From Jackrogersella multiformis (taxonomy: Eukaryota > Ascomycota > Sordariomycetes > Xylariales > Hypoxylaceae), in assembly GCA_902806575.1 (NCBI GenBank), contig CADCXD010000018.1, positions 2,542,001-2,606,000 on the forward strand: DNA of 64,000 nucleotides. Direction: 5' to 3'. This document shows positions 11,052-20,983 of the stretch, piece by piece (positions within the stretch are counted from its first letter, which is position 1; each line of letters starts with the position of its first letter). The position numbers were made by a program, and so were the translations under genes. Below the pieces are notes generated by a model that worked only from the letters and a program-made list of their open reading frames with translations, ran no database searches and had not been told where the DNA came from.

Positions 11052-11741
11052 ATGGAGCCTGAGGAGTGGAGCGACCCAGAATACGACATCCCTCTTCAAG
11101 ACAAACGACCATTTGGATCAGGACTCAAGCGAAAACGAGTAGTTTTTGTCCCTGCTTCTTCAGGCAACCTCAACACCACGAAGGAGAACACCCCTGAAAA
11201 GCCTTCTCAGTCCGTATCCGATTTATACTTAAGCATAGTATTGCCCAAGGAAAAGGAACCTGGCCAATCGGTCTCGACAGAAGGTTCGGATTCCACCACT
11301 CCTCAAATCTGTGAAATCTGCCAGTTACCACTAGCCGAGAGACCAGACCTTCGCGAGAAATTAAAAAGGAGCTCTCGGCCGCATGAAGCCTCGATAGCTC
11401 ACCAAGTATGCATGACTCACTCGCATCCGCCTTCGGCACTTGACCGCTCGCGAATGGGATTGAATGTCCTTCAGTCTCAAGGCTGGGATCCGGACGCCAG
11501 AAAGGGGCTGGGTGTCGAGCAGCAAGGCATGCAATACCCTATCAAGGCCAAACCAAAGAACGACACCTTAGGAATAGGTGTCCAGGTACCGAAGAATCTG
11601 CCAGCAAAAAAGGAGAAGACCCAGACGTATGATGCCAAAAAGATACGGAAGATGGCCCTGGAAGATAAGAAGCGGCACGAGAGACTCAGGCGGCAATTCT
11701 ATGGAAATCCTGACGTGGAGAGGTATTTGGGGACTGGGTAA
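11052..11741 (+). CDS. G-patch domain protein with CxxC/HC motif
   Basis: Single exon of 229 residues. The ATG at 11052 is used because the open frame upstream has no other ATG. A basic segment (FGSGLKRKRVVFVP) is near residues 25-40. CEICQLPL and the later H-ASIAHQVCMTHSH block (about 94-130) could bind a metal. A G-patch follows (about 134-180), with the pattern RMGLNVLQSQGWDPDARKGLG and a terminal NDTLGIG. The tail is Lys/Arg-rich and helical. G-patch proteins usually bind RNA or activate DEAH helicases, so a role in RNA processing is likely. The arrangement resembles fungal relatives of GPANK1 without obvious ankyrin repeats. The partner helicase is unknown. Confidence 0.85.
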   Translation: MEPEEWSDPEYDIPLQDKRPFGSGLKRKRVVFVPASSGNLNTTKENTPEKPSQSVSDLYLSIVLPKEKEPGQSVSTEGSDSTTPQICEICQLPLAERPDLREKLKRSSRPHEASIAHQVCMTHSHPPSALDRSRMGLNVLQSQGWDPDARKGLGVEQQGMQYPIKAKPKNDTLGIGVQVPKNLPAKKEKTQTYDAKKIRKMALEDKKRHERLRRQFYGNPDVERYLGTG

Positions 11742-12756
11742 GACATATCGAGTGTCTTTTACCAGCTACCTCGGCTATGACGTATGCATTTTGAGAGCGA
11801 CTGATCACATTGAGATACCCTTTTTTTATATGGAAGTAGCAACATAAAGCAAATCTTGTTATTCCGTGGAGTGTTTAACGGGTTACTATATACGTGTTAG
11901 GAATAGAGCAACGCAAGATGAGTATTTACCAACCATGGACGGTTTAACTTATTATTCTTATCGACGCCCACCGTAATATTTAGTACATGCATATATATCT
12001 ACCTAGGTACTTAGTATTATTGCTGAACATCCATAACCTTAAATACTCAGGTTACCTAAACAGGTGTCAGCGGTAGTACGTAGGTTAGTAGTATAAAGTC
12101 ACCTACCTACCTAGGTACCTAAGGTAACCTTGGTAGCTGACAGCCCGTCAAGGTATTAATAACAAGGTGGGGATACTTCGAAGATTCCAAGGTTGTGAGC
12201 TTTTACTACGTAGTGCTACCTAGGTACCTACTTAGGAGGTAGGTAAAGTACCTAGGTACCTAGCGGATTGGCGCCCTGAATCCAACCCCGCCAAGGGCTA
12301 GAGAACCACATTTATTATGATTCTTGTAGCCCCGTATCTTTGAAACTCAATCCTCCCACTTACCTTGAGTTGTCACCTGTCACTTGTCAACTTGAAAGTC
12401 TAATACCTTCATCAACTTTCAACTTTGAAGACTTGCACATACTCCTTTAAAAGATTACAATTCCTCCACCCCTCCGCCCACTGCCTTATGTTACAGGCAC
12501 GCGTGCGATAGCTTGCTGCAGCTCGTGCAAACAAGCAATTGCCAAGAGCATTGCACCGGTCACCGGTTTTTACCTACTTAGTACTCAACTACGATACTTA
12601 TACGAGCTTACCTCCCAGTTGATTCAAGTGCTCCCAAACCAACACAACCCGTACCATACACGCCTCTCGTTCTAGTTCGATAATCCCGTAGAAGCGAATT
12701 GCCATCCTGCCAAGAAAGACCTGATAGTGCCTACGGGCCACGAGCCAAGAGCTAAG
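11742..12756. other. Intergenic region upstream of sec1
   Basis: About 1 kb. The middle (11995-12263) is dense in TACCTAGGTA copies. The distal part is pyrimidine-rich and leads into the sec1 leader. No other gene seen. Confidence 0.5.
11995..12263. repeat. TACCTAGGTA-family cluster
   Basis: At least four palindromic copies (around 12000-12012, 12101-12125, 12216-12240 and 12249-12263) within 270 bp, mixed with ACCTACCTACC and AGGTAGGT runs. Confidence 0.75.
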
Positions 12757-15252
12757 ATGGCGGTATCCGTGATCGAAGAGCAACGCGACGGTGAGAGCAT
12801 CCCGACAAGACCAGAAATCCGCCCGTTCTGGTCTGCAACGATATATTCCTAGCATAGCTGGCTAACATCCTGGGCTATTTCTTGCGCGTAGTTCTCATAA
12901 ACACTGTCAAGAATATCACTGCTGGAGATGTGAGTTGTACTTCTTTATATTGGTTCTTTACATCCATACACCATACATTGGTCTGCCTATAACCGCGAAC
13001 ATTACATACTAACAAGGCCTACGAATAGTGGAAAATTCTAGTCGTCGACAGCGATTCCAAGAAAATCATCGACAATGTCGTCAAAGAAGATGATATTCTC
13101 AATCATAATATTGCGAGTACGTTTCCCGACTACGTCCCACCTCTGGCGCATTGGCTGAAGGGAGTGCTACAGACATCGAACGCATCGAAGATCGGAGAGA
13201 GATGAACCCGACTATGGACGCTATATATATCCTAACGCCTCAGCCGCACATCGTGGACTGTCTCATGGCCGACATTGAAAGACGGAGGTATCAAAGATGC
13301 TTTCTGGTATGGACCACCGTGCTTGACCCCCAACTGAGGAGGCGGATCGACGGCTCTGCCCTGGCGAAGCAGCAGATAGCCGGTTTCGAGACTCTGTCCG
13401 TCGATTATTTCCCTCGCGAATCTCACGTCGTCACGTTTAGAGATCCATGGAGCTTTCCGATCTTATATCACCCTGCTTGTAATGGACTTATAAGAAAGCA
13501 CATGCAAGACCTAGCTCAGAAGGTTTGCGATCCTTCACTTGCGGATTTACTACTCTCATTAGCTGACCGGATGCCTCATAGATTACCGGCTTGTGTGTGA
13601 CCCTTGGCGAGTATCCTAAGGTTCGCTACTACCGACCCCAGAATCCAATACATGAGGCTAGTGTGTTATCTTCGCATCTGGCCCGGTTTGTATCTGAGGA
13701 ACTAGATGAATATGCGCAGTGGAACCCGAATTTCCCGCCGCCAAGTTCGCGGCCGCAAGGAGTTCTCATAGTAACTGACAGGTCTATGGACTTGATGGCG
13801 CCCCTGATACACGAATTCACATATCAAGCAATGGCACACGACCTATTACCGATCAAGGACGGAGACAAGACTACATTCCACATGACCGTCAACGAGGGAA
13901 CCCCAGATGCCGAGGAGAAGGATATGGAGCTCACAGACAAAGACAAAGTCTGGATAGAAAACCGCCATAGGCATATGAAGGATACCATCGATAAACTGAT
14001 GGGTGATTTCCAGAAGTTTCTCGACGAAAATCCACATTTCACCAATTCCGACAGCAACACCACAAGCTTGAATGCGATTAAAGACATGATGGCGGGGTTA
14101 CCGCAGTTCCAGGAAATGAAGGATGCATATTCCCTCCACCTTAGCATGGCGCAAGAGTGTATGAACATTTTTCAGCATCACAAACTCAGCGAGATGTCGC
14201 CTACGGAGCAGGACATGGCCACAGGTCTCGACGAGGATAACCGAAAGCCGAAGAACGTCTTGGATACGGTTGTTCGCCTCTTAGACGACGACGCGGTGAC
14301 GCAGTCAGACCGCCTCCGCCTCATTATGATGTATATCCTCTATCGGGATGGAGTAATTCCCGAAGATGTCAAGAGGCTATTGGCGCACGCGGCTTTACCA
14401 CCCCAAGACGGCGAAGTCATATCAAATCTGGAACTACTTGGCGGCCGTACCACACACGATCTCAAGGATGTCCGCAAAGACCTACGGCCCCTATTTCCTA
14501 TCGACACAAAGGCGCCCATTGCGGAGGACAATTATATGTCAAGGTTCAATCCAGCCGTAAAGACCATGCTGGAGTATCTATGCAAGGGCGCCTTAGATCA
14601 AACGGCGTTTCCCTACGTCAAGCCACCACTTGACCCTAACGAGGACGCGCTCATCGGCCAGGGCTCTTTGCGAGCAGCGAAACCTAGCTGGGCCGGTGCT
14701 GGTAGACGTGTCGTGGACAACAGGCAACGCATTATCGTTTTTATGGCTGGCGGCGCGACATTTTCTGAGTCGCGCTCGTGTTACGAGGTCGGCGCGGCTA
14801 TGAACCGCGATGTCTTCCTGGCAACCAGCCACATGCTGACGCCGCAGCTATTTGTGCGGCAGGTGGGTGATTTGGGCGTAGACAGGAGACGGCTTGACAT
14901 ACCTATGGAAAGGCCACCCCCAAGAGCGCCGGCGCACCTATTTGAACGACCCGCTCCGCCGCCAATGGGCGCCCCACCAGGACCACCAGGACAGCATCCA
15001 CCACCGGGAGGAGCTCAGAGAGTACCAGCACCGGGGCGAGCACCACCGGGACCTGGTGGTTTGCCAGGCGGTCCGAGACTAGGGGCTGAGCCCCATGCTC
15101 CGCCTACACAAGCGATGGGCAACATGTCACTTCACGCCTCCAAACCATCAAATGCAAGTGATATGAGACCTTCATCGTCGAACGGAGGTAAACCTCCCAA
15201 ACCAGAAAAGGAGAAGAAGAAGCGCAACATCTTTGGCATGAAGAAAGGATAG
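12757..15252 (+). CDS. sec1: Sec1/Munc18 family protein, exocytic SM protein
   Basis: Five exons, 12757..12790, 12892..12929, 13029..13116, 13173..13522 and 13582..15252, join in phase to 726 residues, typical for fungal Sec1. The first exon encodes only MAVSVIEEQRD. The spliced N-terminus then reads VLINTVKNITAGDWK and KKIIDNVVKEDDIL, the conserved SM start. Other landmarks are YILTPQPHIVDCL, LVWTTVLDPQLRRRID, GVLIVTDRSMDLMAPLIHEFTYQAM and the C-terminal FMAGGATFSESRSCYEV block. Sec1 binds assembled SNARE complexes at sites of secretion and promotes vesicle fusion with the plasma membrane. The last about 110 residues are a Pro/Gly-rich extension ending in a basic tail, likely disordered. Small 5' exons mean the start depends on splicing, but phases agree and the family match is strong. 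Confidence 0.94.
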
Positions 15253-16887
15253 AGAAGGGAAGGGAACCGATTTACGCCAACCAGCGTAAATATTTTTCCA
15301 ATGCGCAAATATAAATATACCACGCGAGACGATCAGGGGCAGTACCCGCTGAAATATCAGACAATCAGATGAGAGCTATTCTCCTTGATTATTGGCCCGC
15401 CGAGTGCTTGGAGACGGATTCCGGATAGAGCGAGAGGATTGATAATAAGCATGCACATACCTAAGGTACCAACTAGAGCATGGCGTTGGGGAGTTGGCTT
15501 CATACCGTCGTTGAGAGTTGCTGTCCGAGATCGAGCATTGCGTTTTGAGTTTACGGCCAGGAGGAGCGGATTACTTACAAGACTTCTATGTATGGGGCGT
15601 AACCTAACCAGATAGCTAGCTACTCTTACTAGGTACGTACGTGTCTAGGTATAGGTACGCAGGGCGGCTTACATATACTCGACTTGATAGATTAGGTAAT
15701 AACAAAAGAAATATAACTTCATAATCATATTTTAATGATACTTATGCCCCGATACCACGAAAACACTCATACAACCAGCTGTCTAAACGTATATAGTTAT
15801 CTTCAACGAGGCAGGGTAGACTTAATATGATGAGAACCCTTGTAAAATAAATGGCGCAAGTCTTTTCATAAGCCACCGGCGATCCAAATGCATGCAAATT
15901 TCAAGGACGGACGTAGGTAGGAGTAGGCATTCATAACCACCAGCGTCCAAGAACGGACACGATTAAGTAGGTACATATGCCATTCATAGCATGACGACTT
16001 CTCGCCGGGTACCTAGGTAGATCTCATTATTTTATTATTAAAATTTTGTTTATTTTTCATCTCCATTTATATTCATGTTTTCATTTCCCTCCCATCCTTC
16101 GTTTCCCCCGGCCGGCCTGTCATCATCCCTTCGCCCGAAGTCCGGCGAGGATGGAGGCAGTCCGAAGGTCCAGTCGGTATAAAACAAAACAGACAGCTCG
16201 CGGCGTCACAAGGCTGAACTGAGTCATATTCACACATACACACATGTTCATACATACGCATACACATATACACATATTACACGCATACAACACACATACA
16301 CGCATACAACACACATACACGCACACACACGCGAGACCAAAGAAACAGAGGTACGTAGCGCTATAGCAGAACTAAAAGGCGGCCGGCCAAATGAGCGAGT
16401 ACGGTATCATTTCCCTCCCCTCGACTGCAAGAACTCCGCATTCGTCTAGCTACCTAGGGTACCCATACGTCGGTGTCTTAGGACACGCCGGCTTTCTTTC
16501 TCTGTGTACTTGGTGTGCATAGAGTGAGATCCAGAATACGATAATCGCAGGGTTTTCTTTTTTTTCTTTTTTTCGGGTTCCTATATCATTTGCGTGTGGT
16601 AGTAAACAGAGGCCGGGAGGGCATTACAATCATACAAAGCTGCCTGTGGGCCCTTTTGCTCCAAAAACAGGAAAGGAATTGCCTCGGTTCTTGCCCTTTC
16701 CGTCCCTTTATCCTCACGTCCAACCCTACCAGTACACATAAACGTCCCTTCCCTACGTTCAAAAATTGTCACCGCCGGGAAGTTGATAACAGTACATCGA
16801 GACGGTTCAGCCGAGTTTACATGTGGGCGGGTTGGTGTGCAGCGATGCTTGTCAACCCATCAATCCGCCTCGCTCTCAGGGGGGTCC
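15253..16887. other. Convergent intergenic region between sec1 and the 4E-binding protein gene
   Basis: About 1.6 kb with no convincing gene. It includes TACCTAGGTA fragments (near 15630-15655 and 16010-16020), a T-rich patch at 16555-16575, and a CA-rich tract at about 16228-16334. The 3' UTR of the minus-strand gene must lie in its right part. Confidence 0.5.
16228..16334. repeat. CA-rich tract with 19-bp tandem unit
   Basis: Low-complexity CACACATAC sequence. From about 16281 a 19-bp unit beginning CACGCATACAACACACATA is repeated twice head to tail, then degenerates into (CA)n. On the transcribed strand of the neighbouring gene this is a GU-rich tract about 0.55-0.65 kb beyond its stop codon. 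Confidence 0.75.
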
Positions 16888-19306
16888 TTAGTTCCGACGG
16901 AAAGCGCCCGGTGGAGGAGGCATACCGCGGTGGTCGAAGCCAAAGGCCACGTTCTCCGGTCCTTGGAAGCCGGGGATCCCAGGTGGCATGAATCCTGGCG
17001 GTGGTGGCCCGCCAAAAAAGCCAGGAGGCGGTGCCATGTTGCGTGGTGGACCGGCTATCCCCTCGGGAGGAAACCCGCCCATAGGAAAGTTTCCCGGGGG
17101 AAAGCCTCCCGGGACGGGACCATTGCGTGGGTTTCCTGCCAACCCAGGAGGCGGAATCATAGGCCGTCCAGGAGGAGGAATTTGTTGCGCGTTGCTTGCC
17201 ATCCAAGCATTTGGGTGCATCTGATCCAATCCTGGAGGGACTTGGCGTTGTAGGATCTGGGTGGGCTGTTGTGGACGACTGTCTTGCTCCCGGTGATGCA
17301 TCGGGGGCTCGTCAAAAAAGCCGGGTAAGATCGTAGGGCGGCCGACTTGATGCTGAGACGCGCTACGGTCGTGCTGATAGTCTAGCTCCCGATCCGGCGT
17401 GGGGAGAATCTGAGCTGGCCGGGAGGGTTGCGGCATTCTCATGGCCATCTGCTCTGCTCCTCGGCCGTCGGGCACAGCTCGCGTGCTTTGCATGAGGGTC
17501 ATAAGGAACTCAGCATTACTATTGCTGTTCCTACTTGACGGTTGATCAGAACGCGCCACATTCTGATTCTGATTGAGGACGCGCTGGCCGATGAGGTCTT
17601 GTATCACCTGTTGTTCTGAGCGCATTCCAGCATATTGCGGGTTTAGGTGTGGTCTAGGTGTATGAATCTCGTGGTTCTGTGGAGGACCACGCATGACCGG
17701 CTCCTCACGACGCTCCTGTACATAAGGCGGATAAGGGCCGGGTGAAGCAATCGCATAGCTCGGAGGCGGTTCGGCGAATCCGCTGGACGGCGGAGTGGTG
17801 CCTTGCAGAGTCTGTTTCTGAAGCTTCTGAAGTAGTGCTTGGAAAGCAACTTTCTCGGCTACATCGTTCTGTGGATGTGCACCAGCCATAGCTAAGAGAG
17901 GGTTCATCTCGCTTGCTGGCGGTGCACTGGCAGCTGGAGCTGGAGGTTCAACCTGGCGCCGAGATTCCTCTTGCGTCGAGAAGAGTTTCTGGAATCGAGA
18001 CCCTGATTTTGGTTTGACGACAGGAACAACATTTTCCTTGGTCGCCTCGCCAATATTGTTAGATGCTTCGATGTTTGAACTTTGTCCGAATGCAGCAAAA
18101 AACTTATCCGGTCCTATCTCGATAGCCGGCGCCGATTTGACTTTACTCTTCTCAACCTCGGCTTTCTCCGGCGGTGCGGACGCCTCAGCGGCTGAAGAAG
18201 GGGCAGGCTCAGCCTTAGCCGGGTTCTTCCCTGCCTTCATACTATCCATGAACTTTTTGAAGTCCTCTTGGGTATGTGCTTGGTATTGCTCTTCAACGGG
18301 TTCATCGAGCCATTCCGGTTCACGTTCTTGGCGATGATCTCGGTCTCGATCCCATCTTCTCTCGTATGTTTTCTCCCTTGGCCTATCTTGGTGTGATTCA
18401 GCCTGCTGGTCATCCGCAGCCCTCTCCCTCCAGCTTTTGGATCTATCAAAACGCTCTCGAGGTTGAGGGGCATCGCTGTCTCTTAGCCAAGGTTGGTCCG
18501 CCCTGTTTCTGTTCACGCCGTTTCTACGAGGCTTTTCGCCATCTTCTCCTTCCTTCTCCTTACTAAACTCACCGAAAGGGCGACGAGGTCGGTCGTTGCT
18601 GTCGCGGTCATCCTGATCGCGTGGTCGTCGTTCTCCTCCGAATCGCTCGCCCATCCGACCGTGGAAACGCTCAGCACCCTCATGTCCAAAACTCTTACGG
18701 GGCTTCACGGTGCTCCAACCCTCACTATCTTGGTCAGCATCACCACGCCGGCGAAACCCTTTGATAGCATCACGATCTCGCTCGCGATCACGGAAGCGAT
18801 CAGAGTTGTCGGGGTCGCCGTTTCTGGAGCGAAAGGGGAACCGTTCACGAGTTTCGGGGTCTTTCGCATTCTTCTCGCTCTCAAAAGGTTTGTTGGCCCT
18901 CGAGATAGTGGCGGACGAAAAGGTCATTCGCGGTGGTCCAAGAATGATATCTTCACCGCCTAGACTTAGGTTAGCTAGGGTCAAGGAGAAAGGAAGTATG
19001 CTCTCATACTACCAATATTCCGCGAAACATGTCGATCGGTACCTGGTCGCCTGTTGGCTGGGTCTAAGAAAGAATTGTCATTGTTCATACCTCTCTCTCC
19101 CGTAGGTTTATTCCCTTGGCTATTGCGGAAGGTCTCGGGCGGTGGTCTACATGATCCGTTAGCATGGGATGCGAGATTACATCTCATCTTTAATGAACTT
19201 CAACGTACCCCATCCATTCTTCCGCGGGAGGGAGTGTACTCGGCTTGACACACAGAGGTGACTCGCGCAAATATATTAACGCGTCTACCGTGTATCGCAT
19301 TGCCAT
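16888..19306 (-). CDS. Predicted eIF4E-binding protein (4E-T/Eap1-like), low-complexity
   Basis: Three minus-strand exons, 19306..19209, 19146..19013 and 18959..16888, join in phase to 767 residues. The first exon opens MAMRYTVDALIYLRESPL, which contains the canonical eIF4E-binding pattern YxxxxL-hydrophobic (Tyr5, Leu10, Ile11). It is followed by the LPPAEEWMG and RRPGTDRH blocks I recall from fungal 4E-binding proteins, and by EDIILGPPRMTF. The rest is low-complexity: an Arg/Asp/Glu-rich region (about 95-310), an Ala/Pro-rich linker and a Gly/Pro/Met-rich C-terminus ending FRRN. Such proteins compete with eIF4G for eIF4E and join mRNA decay or P-body complexes. An open frame continues upstream of 19306 through CA-rich sequence without an ATG, so a further 5' exon is possible. 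The motif is clear; the gene name is not. Confidence 0.82.
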
Positions 19307-19330
19307 AGCATCTGAGTGTTTTATGTAGAG

Positions 19331-19410
19331 CGGTGTGTTGTTCGTTGCGTATTGTGTGTTGTGCGTATTGTGTGTTGTGCGTGTTGCGTGTGCGAGTTGT
19401 GTGAGTGTGT
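19331..19410. repeat. GT-rich tract with 16-bp tandem unit
   Basis: GCGTATTGTGTGTTGT is repeated twice, with degenerate flanking copies. It lies just upstream of the 4E-binding protein ATG, so its transcript would carry CA-rich leader sequence. Confidence 0.7.
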
Positions 19411-20192
19411 TTAGTGTCAGCAGAGGTGGACACAGTCCACGGTCTACGCGCACGTAGTCTTAATCAGGTGCCACGACGTAATGTGGTGGATTTAAATACC
19501 TAGGCAGAAGAGGCTGCTGTTGGCTGCTCGAAGAATTTGACGTGGTTAGGTGCCTGGCTGGGGTGCGGGGTGGAGTGATGAAAAGTTGGAGGGCGATAGG
19601 AGTAGGAGTAGGAGACTTTTGGTAGTGAGGTCGACCGGGCTCTCTAGGGCTCAAGAAATTCCAGATCGAAGGCAGAGGTTCCGTTGATCACCAAACCCGA
19701 TTCGGCTTGGGATGGCGATGAGAATCGTCCGATGGTGTCGAGATAGGAATGATTAATTGACACGGCGATCGATGTGATTTAGACCAGTGAAATCGAGGTA
19801 ACGATCGACCTTGGATGGAAGACGACGATGGGTAGTATGGGTAGTATGGGTAGTAAGGATCGAATCGACGACTATACAAGTTCAATAGAAGTTCCGGTGG
19901 AAATGCAGTGAATAGATTATGTGTAGGTTTGGGTTGATGCGAAGACGATTATGTGGTGGTAGTGGTGGTGGTATTTGTGTATTGTACATGTAGAGAAGGT
20001 GTTATTCGTTGGTGGTAGGCCAATGTTAAAATGTCAAAAAAAACATTTGTATTTTGTATTTTCTTCAAATGTTTTTCTTGAGGAGGCGGCTGCTGGATGT
20101 TTAAAGATACGAAGGAACTGCCTGCCGTAGGTGCATGTGGGAAATATCGAGTGGCCCGTGCCCCACTTTTGGAGTAGGGTACAGAGCAACTA

Positions 20193-20220
20193 TGTAGGTA
20201 CCTAGGTAGGCACCTAGGTA
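20193..20220. repeat. TACCTAGGTA-family motif
   Basis: TAGGTACCTAGGTAGG followed by CACCTAGGTA; further copies lie at 20475-20490, 20551-20574 and 20730-20742. Confidence 0.7.
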
Positions 20221-20983
20221 GTTACGGATGTACCTCCAGTGACAGCATTTTAAGGTCGCCCCTTACTGTATCATACAAGTACTAGGTACCATGGATTGAG
20301 CAAAACATGCACCAATTTAGCGTGGCCTTTAATGGTTCTGCGCCCCAGCCTTGATGCCTAAATTGGACTAATCAGTCATTTAAATTATTACATAATCACA
20401 TAACGTTTATCGAAGTCACTCACATAAAACCATAGAAAATCACATAAAACCACATAAATATTACCAACATCTCTCTACCTAGGTACCTAAAGTATGCTCA
20501 GGAGATATTTCAAAATAAGTTATTTAATGGATAAAAATATTTATCTTATATACTTAGGTACCTAGGTAGATACTTAAGTAAGTTGTTAGTCGCAACAGCC
20601 GTTACCAATAAGCTTGCATAAAAATATCAAGCTCTACGCTATTGGTAAGGCTTAAGGTTTAAATAGTGATTGCCTTATTGAACGAAACGTCCACCGAATT
20701 TCGAAAGGTACGATCGTTGGTATATAGAATACCTAGGTACCTTCAACAAATGTCAATTTATGGAATACGATATTGCCCCTTGTCATCAAGGTTGGAACTG
20801 CGGCTGAATATAGGTATCTCTCCTTAGTTATCTAATAGAAGCCACATTCCTTACGACCCACTCACGGTCAATTATATTAGGTACAGCAGCGACGAGTATG
20901 AGTTTGCACTTAATTAGAACTCATTTAAAGCCCCGAAATAGCACACAAATCGTTCTCGAGTTGAATGTTGGTATATCCTAGCA

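Larger units (their letters stand above)
19307..20983. other. Intergenic region between the 4E-binding protein and urb1 genes
   Basis: About 1.7 kb holding the leader and promoter of the 4E-binding gene and the 3' flank of urb1. It carries a GT-rich tract (19331..19410), a 9-bp tandem (about 19829-19857, GGGTAGTAT-like, three copies), and TACCTAGGTA copies at 20193-20220, 20475-20490, 20551-20574 and 20730-20742. No ORF with recognisable content. Confidence 0.5.

Noticed and set aside
13151..13600. Reading the sec1 region as two separate proteins split at 13600
   Set aside because: A clean 59-nt GT-AG intron (13523..13581) joins them in phase and restores the conserved AQKITGLCVTLGEYP segment.
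16590..16991. 133-codon plus-strand frame overlapping the 3' end of the 4E-binding gene
   Set aside because: Antisense to a strong coding exon and extends into its 3' flank; no recognisable domain.
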